Positions 55,073 to 63,976 of a DNA stretch of 64,000 nt are shown piece by piece. The stretch comes from an uncultured Mucispirillum sp. (GTDB lineage Bacteria > Chrysiogenota > Deferribacteres > Deferribacterales > Mucispirillaceae): the NCBI GenBank assembly GCA_944324465.1, contig CALUWI010000005.1:83083-147082 (forward strand). The letters are read 5' to 3'. Below the pieces are notes generated by a model. It ran no database searches. It saw only the letters and a program-made list of their open reading frames with translations, and was not told where the DNA came from. Position numbers and translations under genes: made by a program. How positions within the stretch are numbered: the first letter of the stretch is position 1; every line of letters begins with the position of its first letter.

Positions 55073-56278
55073 TTAGAAATTAAGAGCTGCAACTAAACCA
55101 GCTACAACAGAAAAACCTTGGTTTTCACCATTAGCACCATCTATATTATAAAGAAGTGCAACTTCTGGGATTATAGAAAACCAATCTGTTACAAAATATT
55201 GAGTATTTAAAAATGCACCAATATTTTGGTCAGCATTTACATAATGGTCTGCAAAGTTAGCACTGTAACCTAAACCAAGTTGAGAAACAAGTTTACCATC
55301 TAATGCTTTATAGCCATAACCTAATGAGCCGCCTGCACTGTAAATATCATTAATTTCAATAGTATATCTACCAGTACTAGATGCAGCAAGACTTACTGGA
55401 TTTAAAGCTGAGTTTGAAAAACCTGTTCTGTAGTCACCTTGTGCATTAGAAAGATACATATTTTGACCAAAATAGCCTACATAATTAAGGAATGAGTTGC
55501 CAAAGTTAGCTGAACCGCCAAAACCTACATAAAACATGTGAGCTGTTTTGTTAAAAGAATCAAGATTTGCTGATGCAGTATCATTATAATACATATAAGC
55601 ACCATAAGAGCCAAATACTTTAAAGTTAAAGTTATCATTAGCTATAGTGTATGCAAGCTCTAATCTAGGAAGATAGTTGAACATATAGTCAGATGTAGCC
55701 ATAGAATAAAGTTCATTACCATTAACATCAGTATCAATTAATTTGTCAGTATAAGCTTTATCATCGCCTGAACCGAAACCGATTTGTGGCATAATGATTG
55801 CCATTTCAAAACCGCCTATACCATAACGGAGCTGCAGTCTTCTTTTATTTGCAAGTGCACCATAGTCAATCATGCACTGACCATCGTTTGACATTTGACC
55901 ATAGTTATAAAATGCAATGTTGTTATCTCTACCTGCTAATATGTAATGGTCTGCTTTACCATTAATATTATATTTTAAGTAGAATTTTCTTACAGGGTCA
56001 CCAAGACCTGCTTCAATAGTTCCAGAAATATTTTGGTAGCTCATAGTAACACCAAAATTTGAAGAACCAACAAAAGCATAAGAACCAAAAGAATGCTGAC
56101 CGTCACTCATTTGTAAAGAAGAAAAAAGTGGTGTAGCCTTGTCTGAAGAATAAGTATAAAAACCATCTGCATAAATATTACCATAGATGTTTGCTTTGAA
56201 ATCACCTGAAGTAAATTCTACTGCAAATGCAGGCACTGCAAAAAGTGCAATCATACATGAGAGTAATAATTTTTTCAT
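55073..56278 (-). CDS. Outer-membrane porin-like beta-barrel protein (paralogue 2)
   Basis: A 401-aa paralogue of the preceding gene product with a near-identical signal peptide (MKKLLLSCMIALFAVPAFA) and the same start of the mature chain (VEFTSGDFKANIYG). GLGDPVRKFYLKYNINGK and NKRRLQLRYGIGGFEMAIIMP align with paralogue 1. The chain ends in ALNF, with the terminal Phe needed for barrel assembly. AGGAGG precedes the ATG. The tandem pair probably arose by duplication. The two have separate promoters and terminators, so expression can differ. Confidence 0.8.
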   Translation of the reverse strand: MKKLLLSCMIALFAVPAFAVEFTSGDFKANIYGNIYADGFYTYSSDKATPLFSSLQMSDGQHSFGSYAFVGSSNFGVTMSYQNISGTIEAGLGDPVRKFYLKYNINGKADHYILAGRDNNIAFYNYGQMSNDGQCMIDYGALANKRRLQLRYGIGGFEMAIIMPQIGFGSGDDKAYTDKLIDTDVNGNELYSMATSDYMFNYLPRLELAYTIANDNFNFKVFGSYGAYMYYNDTASANLDSFNKTAHMFYVGFGGSANFGNSFLNYVGYFGQNMYLSNAQGDYRTGFSNSALNPVSLAASSTGRYTIEINDIYSAGGSLGYGYKALDGKLVSQLGLGYSANFADHYVNADQNIGAFLNTQYFVTDWFSIIPEVALLYNIDGANGENQGFSVVAGLVAALNF

Positions 56279-56329
56279 GTAATCCTCCTATATCCTAAAC
56301 TTAGTATGAAATAATCACACTAAGACATA

Positions 56330-56358
56330 TAAATACATATTTTCTACATATTTGTCAA
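56330..56358 (-). promoter_or_regulatory. Predicted promoter of porin 2
   Basis: On the minus strand a perfect TTGACA (56358-56353) is followed after 17 bp by TATTTA (56335-56330), a weak -10. Confidence 0.45.
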
Positions 56359-56437
56359 TATTAATATAATATGTACCTTATTTTTTTTGAAAAAATGATA
56401 TAGATAGATTATATTTTTAATATTTTATACTATTAGT

Positions 56438-57349
56438 TTAATAAATTATTCCTGGATAAGAAAAATTTCCTGAGCTGTTTACATCTATTTTTATACAGTT
56501 GCTGCCCTGTCTGCTTTTTTCGCTTTTAATATCACCTGCCAATATACCGCCCTTATATATACCAGCTTTAAATTTATTATTATCATTTAACGATTTAAAT
56601 ATGATAATACCTGTTTTTTGTGGTGCCTGGCAGCTTATATTTGCTTCAGTTACATTAAATAATGAACAGTCTGCATTATATCTGCCATACTGACCTTTTA
56701 AATGAGCATTCATTTCCTGCTTATTAGGAAAAAGAACCATATCTACTGGATATTTTGAAAAAAATTCAATATCTATTATTAAGTTATCATTACTTTCGCG
56801 TGATAAATCAAAAGCCCATACCTGCCCATTTCTTAAAGTTAAGTCTTTATCTGCCAAAGGTTTAGAGTGTAAATCAGACTTAATTGCATTATACATATCA
56901 AAATTATTTATTCCACATGCATAACTGTAATATTTACTGCCGTCTTTTTTTATATATGTAGAAATACCACTGTGTAAAAGCAGAGATGAATATAAAAGAG
57001 TAATATCAAGATATGTGCCCTGCCTGTTTTTAAAAGCATTTAAAGGATTTGGAGCAGATATATCACTAGTAATATTATCTATAATAAAACTTGAACGGAC
57101 ATATTTATATATTTCTAATACCTGGCATGCTTTATCTTCATTTAAACAAGATGATGTAATTTTATGAGTAAAAGTTTTTAAATTAAAATCATCTGTAATT
57201 AAATAATCATTAATATGGTGTATTTTTTTAGTATCTTTAACCTGATTATTAGTAATTAAATCGGAAGTGTCTACATCTACTACAAACATATAGAGAAAGC
57301 CAATAAATAAAAAAACAGCAACTGTTATATATATACCACCCTTTAACAT
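56438..57349 (-). CDS. Membrane-anchored protein with degenerate transglutaminase-like domain
   Basis: A 303-aa protein with one N-terminal membrane helix (about 5-24) and a periplasmic remainder. The segment VLEIYKYVRSSFIID followed by NAFKNRQGTYLDITLLYSSLLLHSGI resembles the core of transglutaminase-like proteins (helix, then GxCxDYAxLFxALLRxxGI). The catalytic Cys position is Tyr or Leu (GTYLD), so catalysis is unlikely. The C-terminal part is beta-rich with a short Cys pair. Family assignment is tentative and no function is claimed. Confidence 0.55.
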   Translation of the reverse strand: MLKGGIYITVAVFLFIGFLYMFVVDVDTSDLITNNQVKDTKKIHHINDYLITDDFNLKTFTHKITSSCLNEDKACQVLEIYKYVRSSFIIDNITSDISAPNPLNAFKNRQGTYLDITLLYSSLLLHSGISTYIKKDGSKYYSYACGINNFDMYNAIKSDLHSKPLADKDLTLRNGQVWAFDLSRESNDNLIIDIEFFSKYPVDMVLFPNKQEMNAHLKGQYGRYNADCSLFNVTEANISCQAPQKTGIIIFKSLNDNNKFKAGIYKGGILAGDIKSEKSRQGSNCIKIDVNSSGNFSYPGIIY

Positions 57350-57493
57350 TATAAAAAATCCTCTATATTTTTTGCTGATAATGTATTAGCATATAAATTT
57401 ATGAAAAATCAATGAATTTATTAAATATTAAACTTGTTTTTTTATTTTATTTGGATTAAAAATATAATCTATGTTTTTTATTATGGAGGATAA

Positions 57494-58240
57494 ATGTCAA
57501 AAATTGCAGTTATAACAAAAAACTTTCCAAGACATTTTGATTTTATTGTCTCTCTTATGGAAACTGGGCATTTAGCCTGTGCTGCTATGATTATTGATGA
57601 AGATAATGTATGCAGCAATATAGATAAATTAAATCAATATTACATTAATTCAGAACATAAGTTTTTTGGAAATAAATTCAATAATATTTCAAGAATCAAA
57701 ACAGTTACTTTTAATGAAGGTAATATAAACAGTGATAAACTGCCGGATTTTATTAACAGTACTGGTGCAGATTTAACTATTATTTACGATGTAGATAATA
57801 TTAATGATAATACATTATCTTTAATAAAAAATGATATTTGGAAACTGACTTTTGGATATACACAGTATTATAAAGGTTATTACTGCAACATACATGCAGC
57901 ATTAAATAATAAATCTCAGTCAATATGTTCTTCATTAATTGAATTTAAAGATAACTCATATAATGGAAGAATAATACATCAGACACCAGCTAATTTCAGG
58001 CAGGAAGATACTATTACTGATGCAGAATACAGAAGTCTTAGAAAAATGATGTTTGATATGGAAAAAATTGTAGAGTTATACAATAATAATGCCATAAAAT
58101 ATTATGAAAATTCTGGCGGGAAATATTATGCCTGCGATAATTTAACAATAAATGACGTAGAAAAATTAATTCAGGAAAAAGATTTTCTTGTAAAAAATAC
58201 TTGTGATAATGAAAGTATAAATTTTATAAAACAAATATAA
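57494..58240 (+). CDS. Degenerate formyltransferase-like protein
   Basis: A 248-aa protein that I read as a divergent formyltransferase fold. It has a Rossmann-like start (KIAVITKNFPRHFDFIVSLMETGHLACAAMIID), ADLTIIYDVDNIND in the place of the dinucleotide-like strand, then KLTFGYTQYYKGYYCNIHAALNN and IEFKDNSYNGRIIHQTP, like the TGxTxHxxxxxxDxGxII part. The catalytic Asn-x-His of NIHPSLLPKYRG is not conserved, so the normal reaction is unlikely. GGAGG precedes the ATG. Its stop directly precedes lysS, with which it is co-transcribed. Function unknown. Confidence 0.5.
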   Translation: MSKIAVITKNFPRHFDFIVSLMETGHLACAAMIIDEDNVCSNIDKLNQYYINSEHKFFGNKFNNISRIKTVTFNEGNINSDKLPDFINSTGADLTIIYDVDNINDNTLSLIKNDIWKLTFGYTQYYKGYYCNIHAALNNKSQSICSSLIEFKDNSYNGRIIHQTPANFRQEDTITDAEYRSLRKMMFDMEKIVELYNNNAIKYYENSGGKYYACDNLTINDVEKLIQEKDFLVKNTCDNESINFIKQI

Positions 58241-58255
58241 TTGAATGGAGCAGAA

Positions 58256-59713
58256 ATGGAGCAGCACAGACTAGAAAAATGTAACAAACTTAGAGAAATG
58301 GGTTTAAATCCTTATGTAAATTCTCATATTATTACATCCCCTATTGCTGATATTTTAGAAAAATACAGCAGCAGTGAAACAGAACTTCCTGAAGGTGAAG
58401 AATTTAGTGCAGCAGGAAGAATTCTTGCAAAAAGAGAGTTTGGAAAAACTGCATTTTTAACTATTAGAGATAGAAGCGGCATTATACAAGTATATATTAA
58501 AAAAGCACTTCTCACTGAAGAAGAATTTGAAGTATATACTTTAACTGATGTTGGTGATTTTATAGGTGTAAAAGGAACTCTTTTCCGTACTAAAACAGGC
58601 GAATTAACTATAAGAGCATTACATTACAGACTTTTAACTAAAGCATTAAGAGATTTACCTGAAAAATTTCACGGCTTAAAAGATGTAGAAATAAGATACA
58701 GACAGCGTTATTTAGACTTAATTGTTAATAATGATGTAAAAGAAGTTTTTATTAAAAGAAGCCGTATAATAAAAGAAATTCGCGACTTTTTTACAAACTA
58801 TGGCTTTGTAGAAGTAGAAACACCAATGATGCATTCACTTGTTGGCGGTGCTGCTGCAAAACCATTTATTACTCATCATAATGCACTTGATATGCAGTTA
58901 TATCTTCGTATTGCACCAGAGCTTTATTTAAAAAGGCTTGTTGTTGGCGGTATAGAAAGAGTTTTTGAATTAAACAGAAATTTTAGAAATGAAGGTGTTG
59001 ATACAAAACACAACCCAGAATTTACTATGATTGAATGGTATATGGCTTATGCTGATTATCATACATTAATGGATATGATTGAAGAACTTGTTACAACTAT
59101 ATCTCAAAAAATCAATAATACTTTACAAATACAGTTTGGTGATTTAAATATTGACCTGCAGCGTCCATGGGCAAGGCTCACTATGGCAGAAGCTATTGAA
59201 AAATACGGCAATATTTCTCAAGCTGAAATTGCTGACTATGAAAAAGCAAAAGCAGCAGCAGAAAAATTACATATTCAAGTAGATTCTTCATGGGGACATG
59301 GTAAAATTATTTCTGAAATATTTGAAGCTGTTGCAGAAGAAAAACTTATTAACCCTACTTTTATTATTGATTACCCAAAAGAAATATCACCTCTTTCAAA
59401 ATCAAAAGAATCAAATCCTGAATTAACTGACAGATTTGAACTTTTCGTTGCAGGTATGGAGCTTTCTAATGGATTTAATGAGCTTAATGACCCTATCGAC
59501 CAAAAAGAGCGTTTCCAAAAACAAGTGGATTCTCGTAATGCTGGTGATGAAGAAGCATGTATGATGGATGAAGATTATATTCGTGCATTAGAATACGGTC
59601 TGCCGCCAACTGCTGGAGCTGGTATGGGTATAGACAGACTTGTTATGCTTTTAACAAATCAAATCTCTATCCGTGATGTATTACTTTTCCCTTATATGAG
59701 AAGTGAAGACTAA
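58256..59713 (+). CDS. lysS: Lysyl-tRNA synthetase (class II)
   Basis: LysS (485 aa) charges tRNA-Lys. The N-terminal OB fold has AGRILAKREFGKTAFLTIRDRSG. Class II motif 2 is FRNEGVDTKHNPEFTMIEWY, and motif 3 is GLPPTAGAGMGIDRLVMLL. I use ATG 58256, 5 bases after GGAG; a TTG at 58241 would add five residues. It begins 16 bp after the formyltransferase-like gene. Confidence 0.97.
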   Translation: MEQHRLEKCNKLREMGLNPYVNSHIITSPIADILEKYSSSETELPEGEEFSAAGRILAKREFGKTAFLTIRDRSGIIQVYIKKALLTEEEFEVYTLTDVGDFIGVKGTLFRTKTGELTIRALHYRLLTKALRDLPEKFHGLKDVEIRYRQRYLDLIVNNDVKEVFIKRSRIIKEIRDFFTNYGFVEVETPMMHSLVGGAAAKPFITHHNALDMQLYLRIAPELYLKRLVVGGIERVFELNRNFRNEGVDTKHNPEFTMIEWYMAYADYHTLMDMIEELVTTISQKINNTLQIQFGDLNIDLQRPWARLTMAEAIEKYGNISQAEIADYEKAKAAAEKLHIQVDSSWGHGKIISEIFEAVAEEKLINPTFIIDYPKEISPLSKSKESNPELTDRFELFVAGMELSNGFNELNDPIDQKERFQKQVDSRNAGDEEACMMDEDYIRALEYGLPPTAGAGMGIDRLVMLLTNQISIRDVLLFPYMRSED

Positions 59714-59720
59714 TGATATA

Positions 59721-59750
59721 AAATGAGCCTGTTTTTTTGCAGGCTCATTT
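59721..59750. terminator. Terminator shared by lysS and recO
   Basis: AAATGAGCCTG (59721-59731) and CAGGCTCATTT (59740-59750) form a perfect 11-bp stem between the convergent genes. The T runs after the stem are short on both strands. Confidence 0.75.
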
Positions 59751-59754
59751 AGTT

Positions 59755-60465
59755 TTATATAGTAATAATTAATTCTTTAAATAACTTATAACTTTTTAAA
59801 AGACTCCCTGTAATCTGCTCTATATGATAAGCAAATAAATCTAGTACAGATAATTCATCATACTTACTTATTTTTATATTCCTGTATAACTCTTGACTTG
59901 AAAAAGCACGAAGTATTGTATTAATATAGCTTTCTGTATGAAATGAATTTTCTGGTGCACATTTAGGACAGTAATAAAGACCATTATTTAATGCACCCTG
60001 CTCTGATATCTTTACTCCGCAGCTGCTGCATACATTAAAATTAAACATATGACCTGTATTTTTCAGAAGTGCATATATACTGAATAGATTTATTTTACTG
60101 TAATCTGATGTTTTATATTTTTTTATAATTGTCCAAATAACAGTATCTGCCTGTTCAAGCTCATAAAATTTATCAAAAATATCAAAATACAGGCTTAAAC
60201 GCAGAGAAATGGCAGGTGTTGAAGCATACTCCATATAAGCAGTATCTGGGCGGAAATTATAAAATTTATTTAATTCTGATGTATCTTTTTTAAGAAAATC
60301 AATTTCACCAGGTATAAATGCCTGCACTCCACCTTTACTTGAATATGCTTTAGGCATAAAAAGTTTTATTTTGCCATAATCTAAAGTGTAAGCTGAAGCG
60401 ATTGCAGAATTATCTGCATACTTGCTTATTTTATAAATAATACCTTCTGATAAAATTCTTTCCAT
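59755..60465 (-). CDS. recO: DNA repair protein RecO
   Basis: RecO (236 aa) loads RecA with RecR at gaps. It has an N-terminal OB fold (EGIIYKISKYADNSAIASAYT, then GKIKLFMPKAYSSKGG), a helical middle, and a zinc-finger module with CSSCGVKISEQGAL and YYCPKC. It follows mgtE by one base and probably shares its transcript. Confidence 0.92.
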   Translation of the reverse strand: MERILSEGIIYKISKYADNSAIASAYTLDYGKIKLFMPKAYSSKGGVQAFIPGEIDFLKKDTSELNKFYNFRPDTAYMEYASTPAISLRLSLYFDIFDKFYELEQADTVIWTIIKKYKTSDYSKINLFSIYALLKNTGHMFNFNVCSSCGVKISEQGALNNGLYYCPKCAPENSFHTESYINTILRAFSSQELYRNIKISKYDELSVLDLFAYHIEQITGSLLKSYKLFKELIITI

Positions 60466-60466
60466 A

Positions 60467-61822
60467 TTACATAATCATAAGAAGTATCATAGATATTAAG
60501 AAATATATTGTAAGCCCTGTAATATCATTTAAAGCAGTAATAAATGGTGCTGAAGCAATAGCTGGGTCAAATTTTAATTTCATTAATGTAATAGGCACCA
60601 TAGAACCTGTTAATGAAGCAAAAAGCATGGCAGAAAATATTGCAATGCCTACAATTATTCCAAGCTGAGCATCACCTTCCCATAATGGGGCAACTATACC
60701 TAAAAGAAGACCAATAACTATACCCATTAAAGCACCAACAGTTAATTCTTTAAAAATTACCCTGCTCCATTTACTTGTATCTATCTTTCCTAAAGCAACA
60801 CCCTGAATGATTACAGTAGCAGACTGGCTGCCTACATTACCACCCATAGCCATAACTATTGGCATAAAAGTAACAAGTATTGCAAAATCTGTAATCTTAC
60901 CCTGAAAAAATGTTACAACAAGACCTGCTATTATTTCACCGATAAATGTTATTAAAAGCCATGGCAGACGAGTGCTTGCAACTTTATAGGGGCTTTTATC
61001 AAACATCATATCATTTTGAGTTAAACCTGCCATAGCATAAATATCTTCTGATGCCTGGTCTTTAATAATATCTATAACATCATCAATAGTAATGATACCG
61101 CATAATTTATGCTGTTCATCTACAACAGGAAGTGCTAAAAAGTCATATTTTTCAACTAAACCTGCCACATATTCCTGATTATCTGTAACAGATACAGAAA
61201 TAACATCTCTTATCATAATATCTGATAATTTTTTTTCAGGCGGATTAAGAATAAGCTGTCTTAATGAAAGAACACCTGTAAGTCTGTTTTCTCCATCTAC
61301 TACATATAAATAAAAAACCATTTCTAAATCTTCTGCTTTATGTAAAAGTTTGGTAGCATCTTTCACAGAAGTATCCATATGCAGTGCAAATGCAGAAGTA
61401 TTCATCATAGAACCTGCACTGTCTTCTGGATAATGCAGAAGTTCTTCCACATCTATTAATTCATCTTTTGATATATACTGCAGCAAGCTGTGCTGTTTCT
61501 CTTTTGATATAATACGCAGCACATAAGAAGCATCATCACTATCCATTTCAGAAAGTAATGTTGCAGCTTCCTGTGGACTTAATTCTTCTATAATATTAAC
61601 TATATCCACATCCTGCATTTCAAGAATAATTTTAGCTATTTTTGAACGGTCTTCAATAAAGGACCATATTTTTTTTCTATCTAAATCTGATAAGTTTGTA
61701 ATGATTAAAGCTAAATCAGCAGGATGAAGTTTATTAAGGAGCTTTTCTAAAGGCACTTTTGCATTACGGCGTATAAGTTTTTTTACATTTTCTAATTTGA
61801 TACGCTCTTTTGAATCTAACAT
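60467..61822 (-). CDS. mgtE: Magnesium transporter MgtE
   Basis: MgtE (451 aa) is a Mg2+-gated channel. The cytoplasmic N domain (ELSPQEAATLLSEMDSDDASYVL) is followed by two CBS modules (about 135-255). Five membrane helices follow (about 285-450), with the conserved pore segment MPIVMAMGGNVGSQSATVIIQG split across a helix start. The start ATG 61822 has AAGGAG upstream. Confidence 0.95.
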   Translation of the reverse strand: MLDSKERIKLENVKKLIRRNAKVPLEKLLNKLHPADLALIITNLSDLDRKKIWSFIEDRSKIAKIILEMQDVDIVNIIEELSPQEAATLLSEMDSDDASYVLRIISKEKQHSLLQYISKDELIDVEELLHYPEDSAGSMMNTSAFALHMDTSVKDATKLLHKAEDLEMVFYLYVVDGENRLTGVLSLRQLILNPPEKKLSDIMIRDVISVSVTDNQEYVAGLVEKYDFLALPVVDEQHKLCGIITIDDVIDIIKDQASEDIYAMAGLTQNDMMFDKSPYKVASTRLPWLLITFIGEIIAGLVVTFFQGKITDFAILVTFMPIVMAMGGNVGSQSATVIIQGVALGKIDTSKWSRVIFKELTVGALMGIVIGLLLGIVAPLWEGDAQLGIIVGIAIFSAMLFASLTGSMVPITLMKLKFDPAIASAPFITALNDITGLTIYFLISMILLMIM

Positions 61823-61936
61823 TTTTCACTCCTTATTTTTAGTTTCAAACATATATATCACAACTAAAAGTTTTTTTCAATAATACAATATAATATATAA
61901 TGTTTATTTAAAAATACTTAAATTGATAATATTTAC

Positions 61937-61964
61937 TTGCTTTATTTAAAAATAAGACTATAAT
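61937..61964 (+). promoter_or_regulatory. Predicted sigma-70 promoter of fccAB
   Basis: TTGCTT (61937-61942) and a perfect TATAAT (61959-61964), spacer 16 bp. The start of transcription would be near 61971, about 40 bases before the fccA ATG. Confidence 0.65.
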
Positions 61965-61973
61965 AGTCTTATT
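61951..61973. promoter_or_regulatory. Perfect inverted repeat centred on the fcc -10 box; operator candidate
   Basis: AATAAGACTA (61951-61960) and TAGTCTTATT (61964-61973) are exact complements with a 3-base centre. The centre coincides with TATAAT. No T run follows, so it is not a terminator. A dimeric repressor bound here would block RNA polymerase. Confidence 0.65.
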
Positions 61974-62010
61974 AGATATGGTTCAAACCGTAAATAATAA
62001 GGAGGATTCT

Positions 62011-62634
62011 ATGCACAAAAGCATTATTAAGTTTACATTTGCTGTATTGCTGATTGCAGCTTCATCAAATGTAGTAATGGCTCAAGAAAATGAAGATGGC
62101 CGCAGATATGGCAATTTCTGTTCTTCATGCCATGGAACAGCTGGGGCTGCAGTAAGCGATGCTATTCCATCTATTGGTGGACAGCACAAAGACTTTCTTA
62201 TCACATCTATGCTGGAAATGAAACCACAAGTAGTTGATGGTAAAGAACAAGCTCCAAAAAGATATTCTACACTTATGCAGATATTTTTTAAAGGCTATTC
62301 TGAAGATGAAATCAAAGCAATGGCTGACTGGTATTCAAGCAGACCATGGGTTCCTACGAACTACCCTTTAAATCAAGACCTTGTTAATAAAGGCAAAGCA
62401 AGTGCGAACTTAGAAACATGTACATCATGCCATGGAACAAACGGTAATAATATTGAAGATACTGGTATTCCTAGAATTGGTGGACAAACTCCTACTTACT
62501 TATACCATGCATTACTTGAATATAAAAATAACAAAAGAAATGCAGACGGCAGAGCTCTTGAAATGGATGTTGTGAAAGAAATTAGTGATGAAGAATTAAG
62601 AGCCTTAGCTGAATATTTTTCTTCACTTAGATAA
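62011..62634 (+). CDS. fccA: Diheme cytochrome c subunit of sulfide dehydrogenase
   Basis: A 207-aa periplasmic cytochrome with a Sec signal peptide (about 1-24, ending VVMA). Two heme c sites are present, CSSCH (37-41) and CTSCH (137-141), each in a cytochrome c4-like domain with IGGQ repeats. It would take electrons from the FccB flavin. I use ATG 62011 because GGAGG lies 6 bases upstream; an in-frame ATG at 61978 would start in the leader. fccB follows by 13 bp. Confidence 0.9.
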   Translation: MHKSIIKFTFAVLLIAASSNVVMAQENEDGRRYGNFCSSCHGTAGAAVSDAIPSIGGQHKDFLITSMLEMKPQVVDGKEQAPKRYSTLMQIFFKGYSEDEIKAMADWYSSRPWVPTNYPLNQDLVNKGKASANLETCTSCHGTNGNNIEDTGIPRIGGQTPTYLYHALLEYKNNKRNADGRALEMDVVKEISDEELRALAEYFSSLR

Positions 62635-62647
62635 TTGAGGTGCACTT

Positions 62648-63976
62648 ATGAAAAAACTTTCAAGAAGAAATTTTGTTAAAACAACAGCTCTTTCTGCAGC
62701 ATCTTTATCTATATTAGGACTTTATGGTTGCAAAAAATCAGCAGAAAATGCTGAAACTGCTAAACCAGCAGATGCTGCTTCTACTACCGCACCTAAAAAA
62801 ACAGGCAATACTGTTGTTATAGCTGGCGGCGGTTATGGTGGTGCTACTGCTGCTAAATACTTAAAATTATTAAACCCTTCTATAAATGTTATACTTATAG
62901 ATAGAAATAACAATCATGTATCTTGTGCTATGAGTAACGAAGTTATCTTTGGTTTAAGAGATATTTCTGAAATTACTATGCCTCTTACAAAACTTGCTGA
63001 AAAATATGGTATAGAATTTAAACAAGCAGAAGTTACTGGACTTGACGGCGAGAAAAAAATATTAAAAACAAGTGCCGGCGATTTTGCATATGATAAATTA
63101 ATTGTTTCCCCTGGTATCAGTATGGATTATGACCCTGCTCTTAATTTTACTGAAGAAAGACAAAAAGAAATACCACATGCTTGGATTGCTGGTCCGCAGA
63201 CATTACAGCTTAAAGATATGGTTAGCAAAATCAAAGCCGGAGATACTATAATATTTAGAACACCTCTTGCTTTATACCGCTGCCCACCTGGACCATATGA
63301 AAGAGCATGCTTATTTGGAAATGAAGCTCTTAAAAAAGGTGCAAAAGTTGTAGTCCTTGACCCTAACCCACAAATAATGAGTAAAAAACCATTATTTGAA
63401 GCAGCTTTCAATAATCTTTATAAAGATGTATTAACATATCATTCTGGTGTTGAAGTTACTGGTATAGATTATGATAAAAAAATCGTAAAAACTAATAAAG
63501 GTGATTTTCAAGGTACATTAATTAACTTTGTTCCTAACCAAAAAGCTGGCGAACTTGTATTCACTCTTGGACTTGTTGAACCAGGTAAAAAATGGGCAAG
63601 TGTTGATGCTAAATCTTTTGAATCTACTTTAATTAAAGATGTATATGTTATTGGTGATGCAATTGATTCTGCACCTGTTACAGAAATGCCAAAATCTGGA
63701 ACTATTGCAAATGCTACAGCTAAAGTTGTTGCTGAAAACTTAGTGCGTATTTTTGCAGGTAAAGAACCAAAAGTTCCTCTTGTTGGTAATACATGCTACA
63801 GTCTTGTAAGTGAAAAAGAAGGTATTTGGATAGCTACATTATATGAATATGATGCAGCTAAAAACAAAATTGTTACAAGAAATGGTGCAAATGGTATACC
63901 AAAAGCAGCATCTGTTGAAAATAAAATAAATGGTCACAGCTGGGGTAATAATATCCTTTTTGATACATTTATGTAA
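62648..63976 (+). CDS. fccB: Flavocytochrome c sulfide dehydrogenase, flavoprotein subunit (Tat-exported, possible lipoprotein)
   Basis: A 442-aa FAD protein that oxidises sulfide and reduces the cytochrome subunit. A twin-arginine signal (SRRNFVK, 5-11) is followed by a lipobox-like LYGC, so Cys28 may be lipidated. The FAD loop IAGGGYGGATAAKYL lies at 58-72. Cys93 (HVSCAMSN) is at the site of covalent FAD in purple sulfur bacteria. Cys212 or Cys221 (YRCPPGPYERAC) with Cys383 (NTCYSLVS) could form the redox disulfide. Only 24 bases follow the stop in this window, so a terminator or third gene is not visible. Confidence 0.9.
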   Translation: MKKLSRRNFVKTTALSAASLSILGLYGCKKSAENAETAKPADAASTTAPKKTGNTVVIAGGGYGGATAAKYLKLLNPSINVILIDRNNNHVSCAMSNEVIFGLRDISEITMPLTKLAEKYGIEFKQAEVTGLDGEKKILKTSAGDFAYDKLIVSPGISMDYDPALNFTEERQKEIPHAWIAGPQTLQLKDMVSKIKAGDTIIFRTPLALYRCPPGPYERACLFGNEALKKGAKVVVLDPNPQIMSKKPLFEAAFNNLYKDVLTYHSGVEVTGIDYDKKIVKTNKGDFQGTLINFVPNQKAGELVFTLGLVEPGKKWASVDAKSFESTLIKDVYVIGDAIDSAPVTEMPKSGTIANATAKVVAENLVRIFAGKEPKVPLVGNTCYSLVSEKEGIWIATLYEYDAAKNKIVTRNGANGIPKAASVENKINGHSWGNNILFDTFM

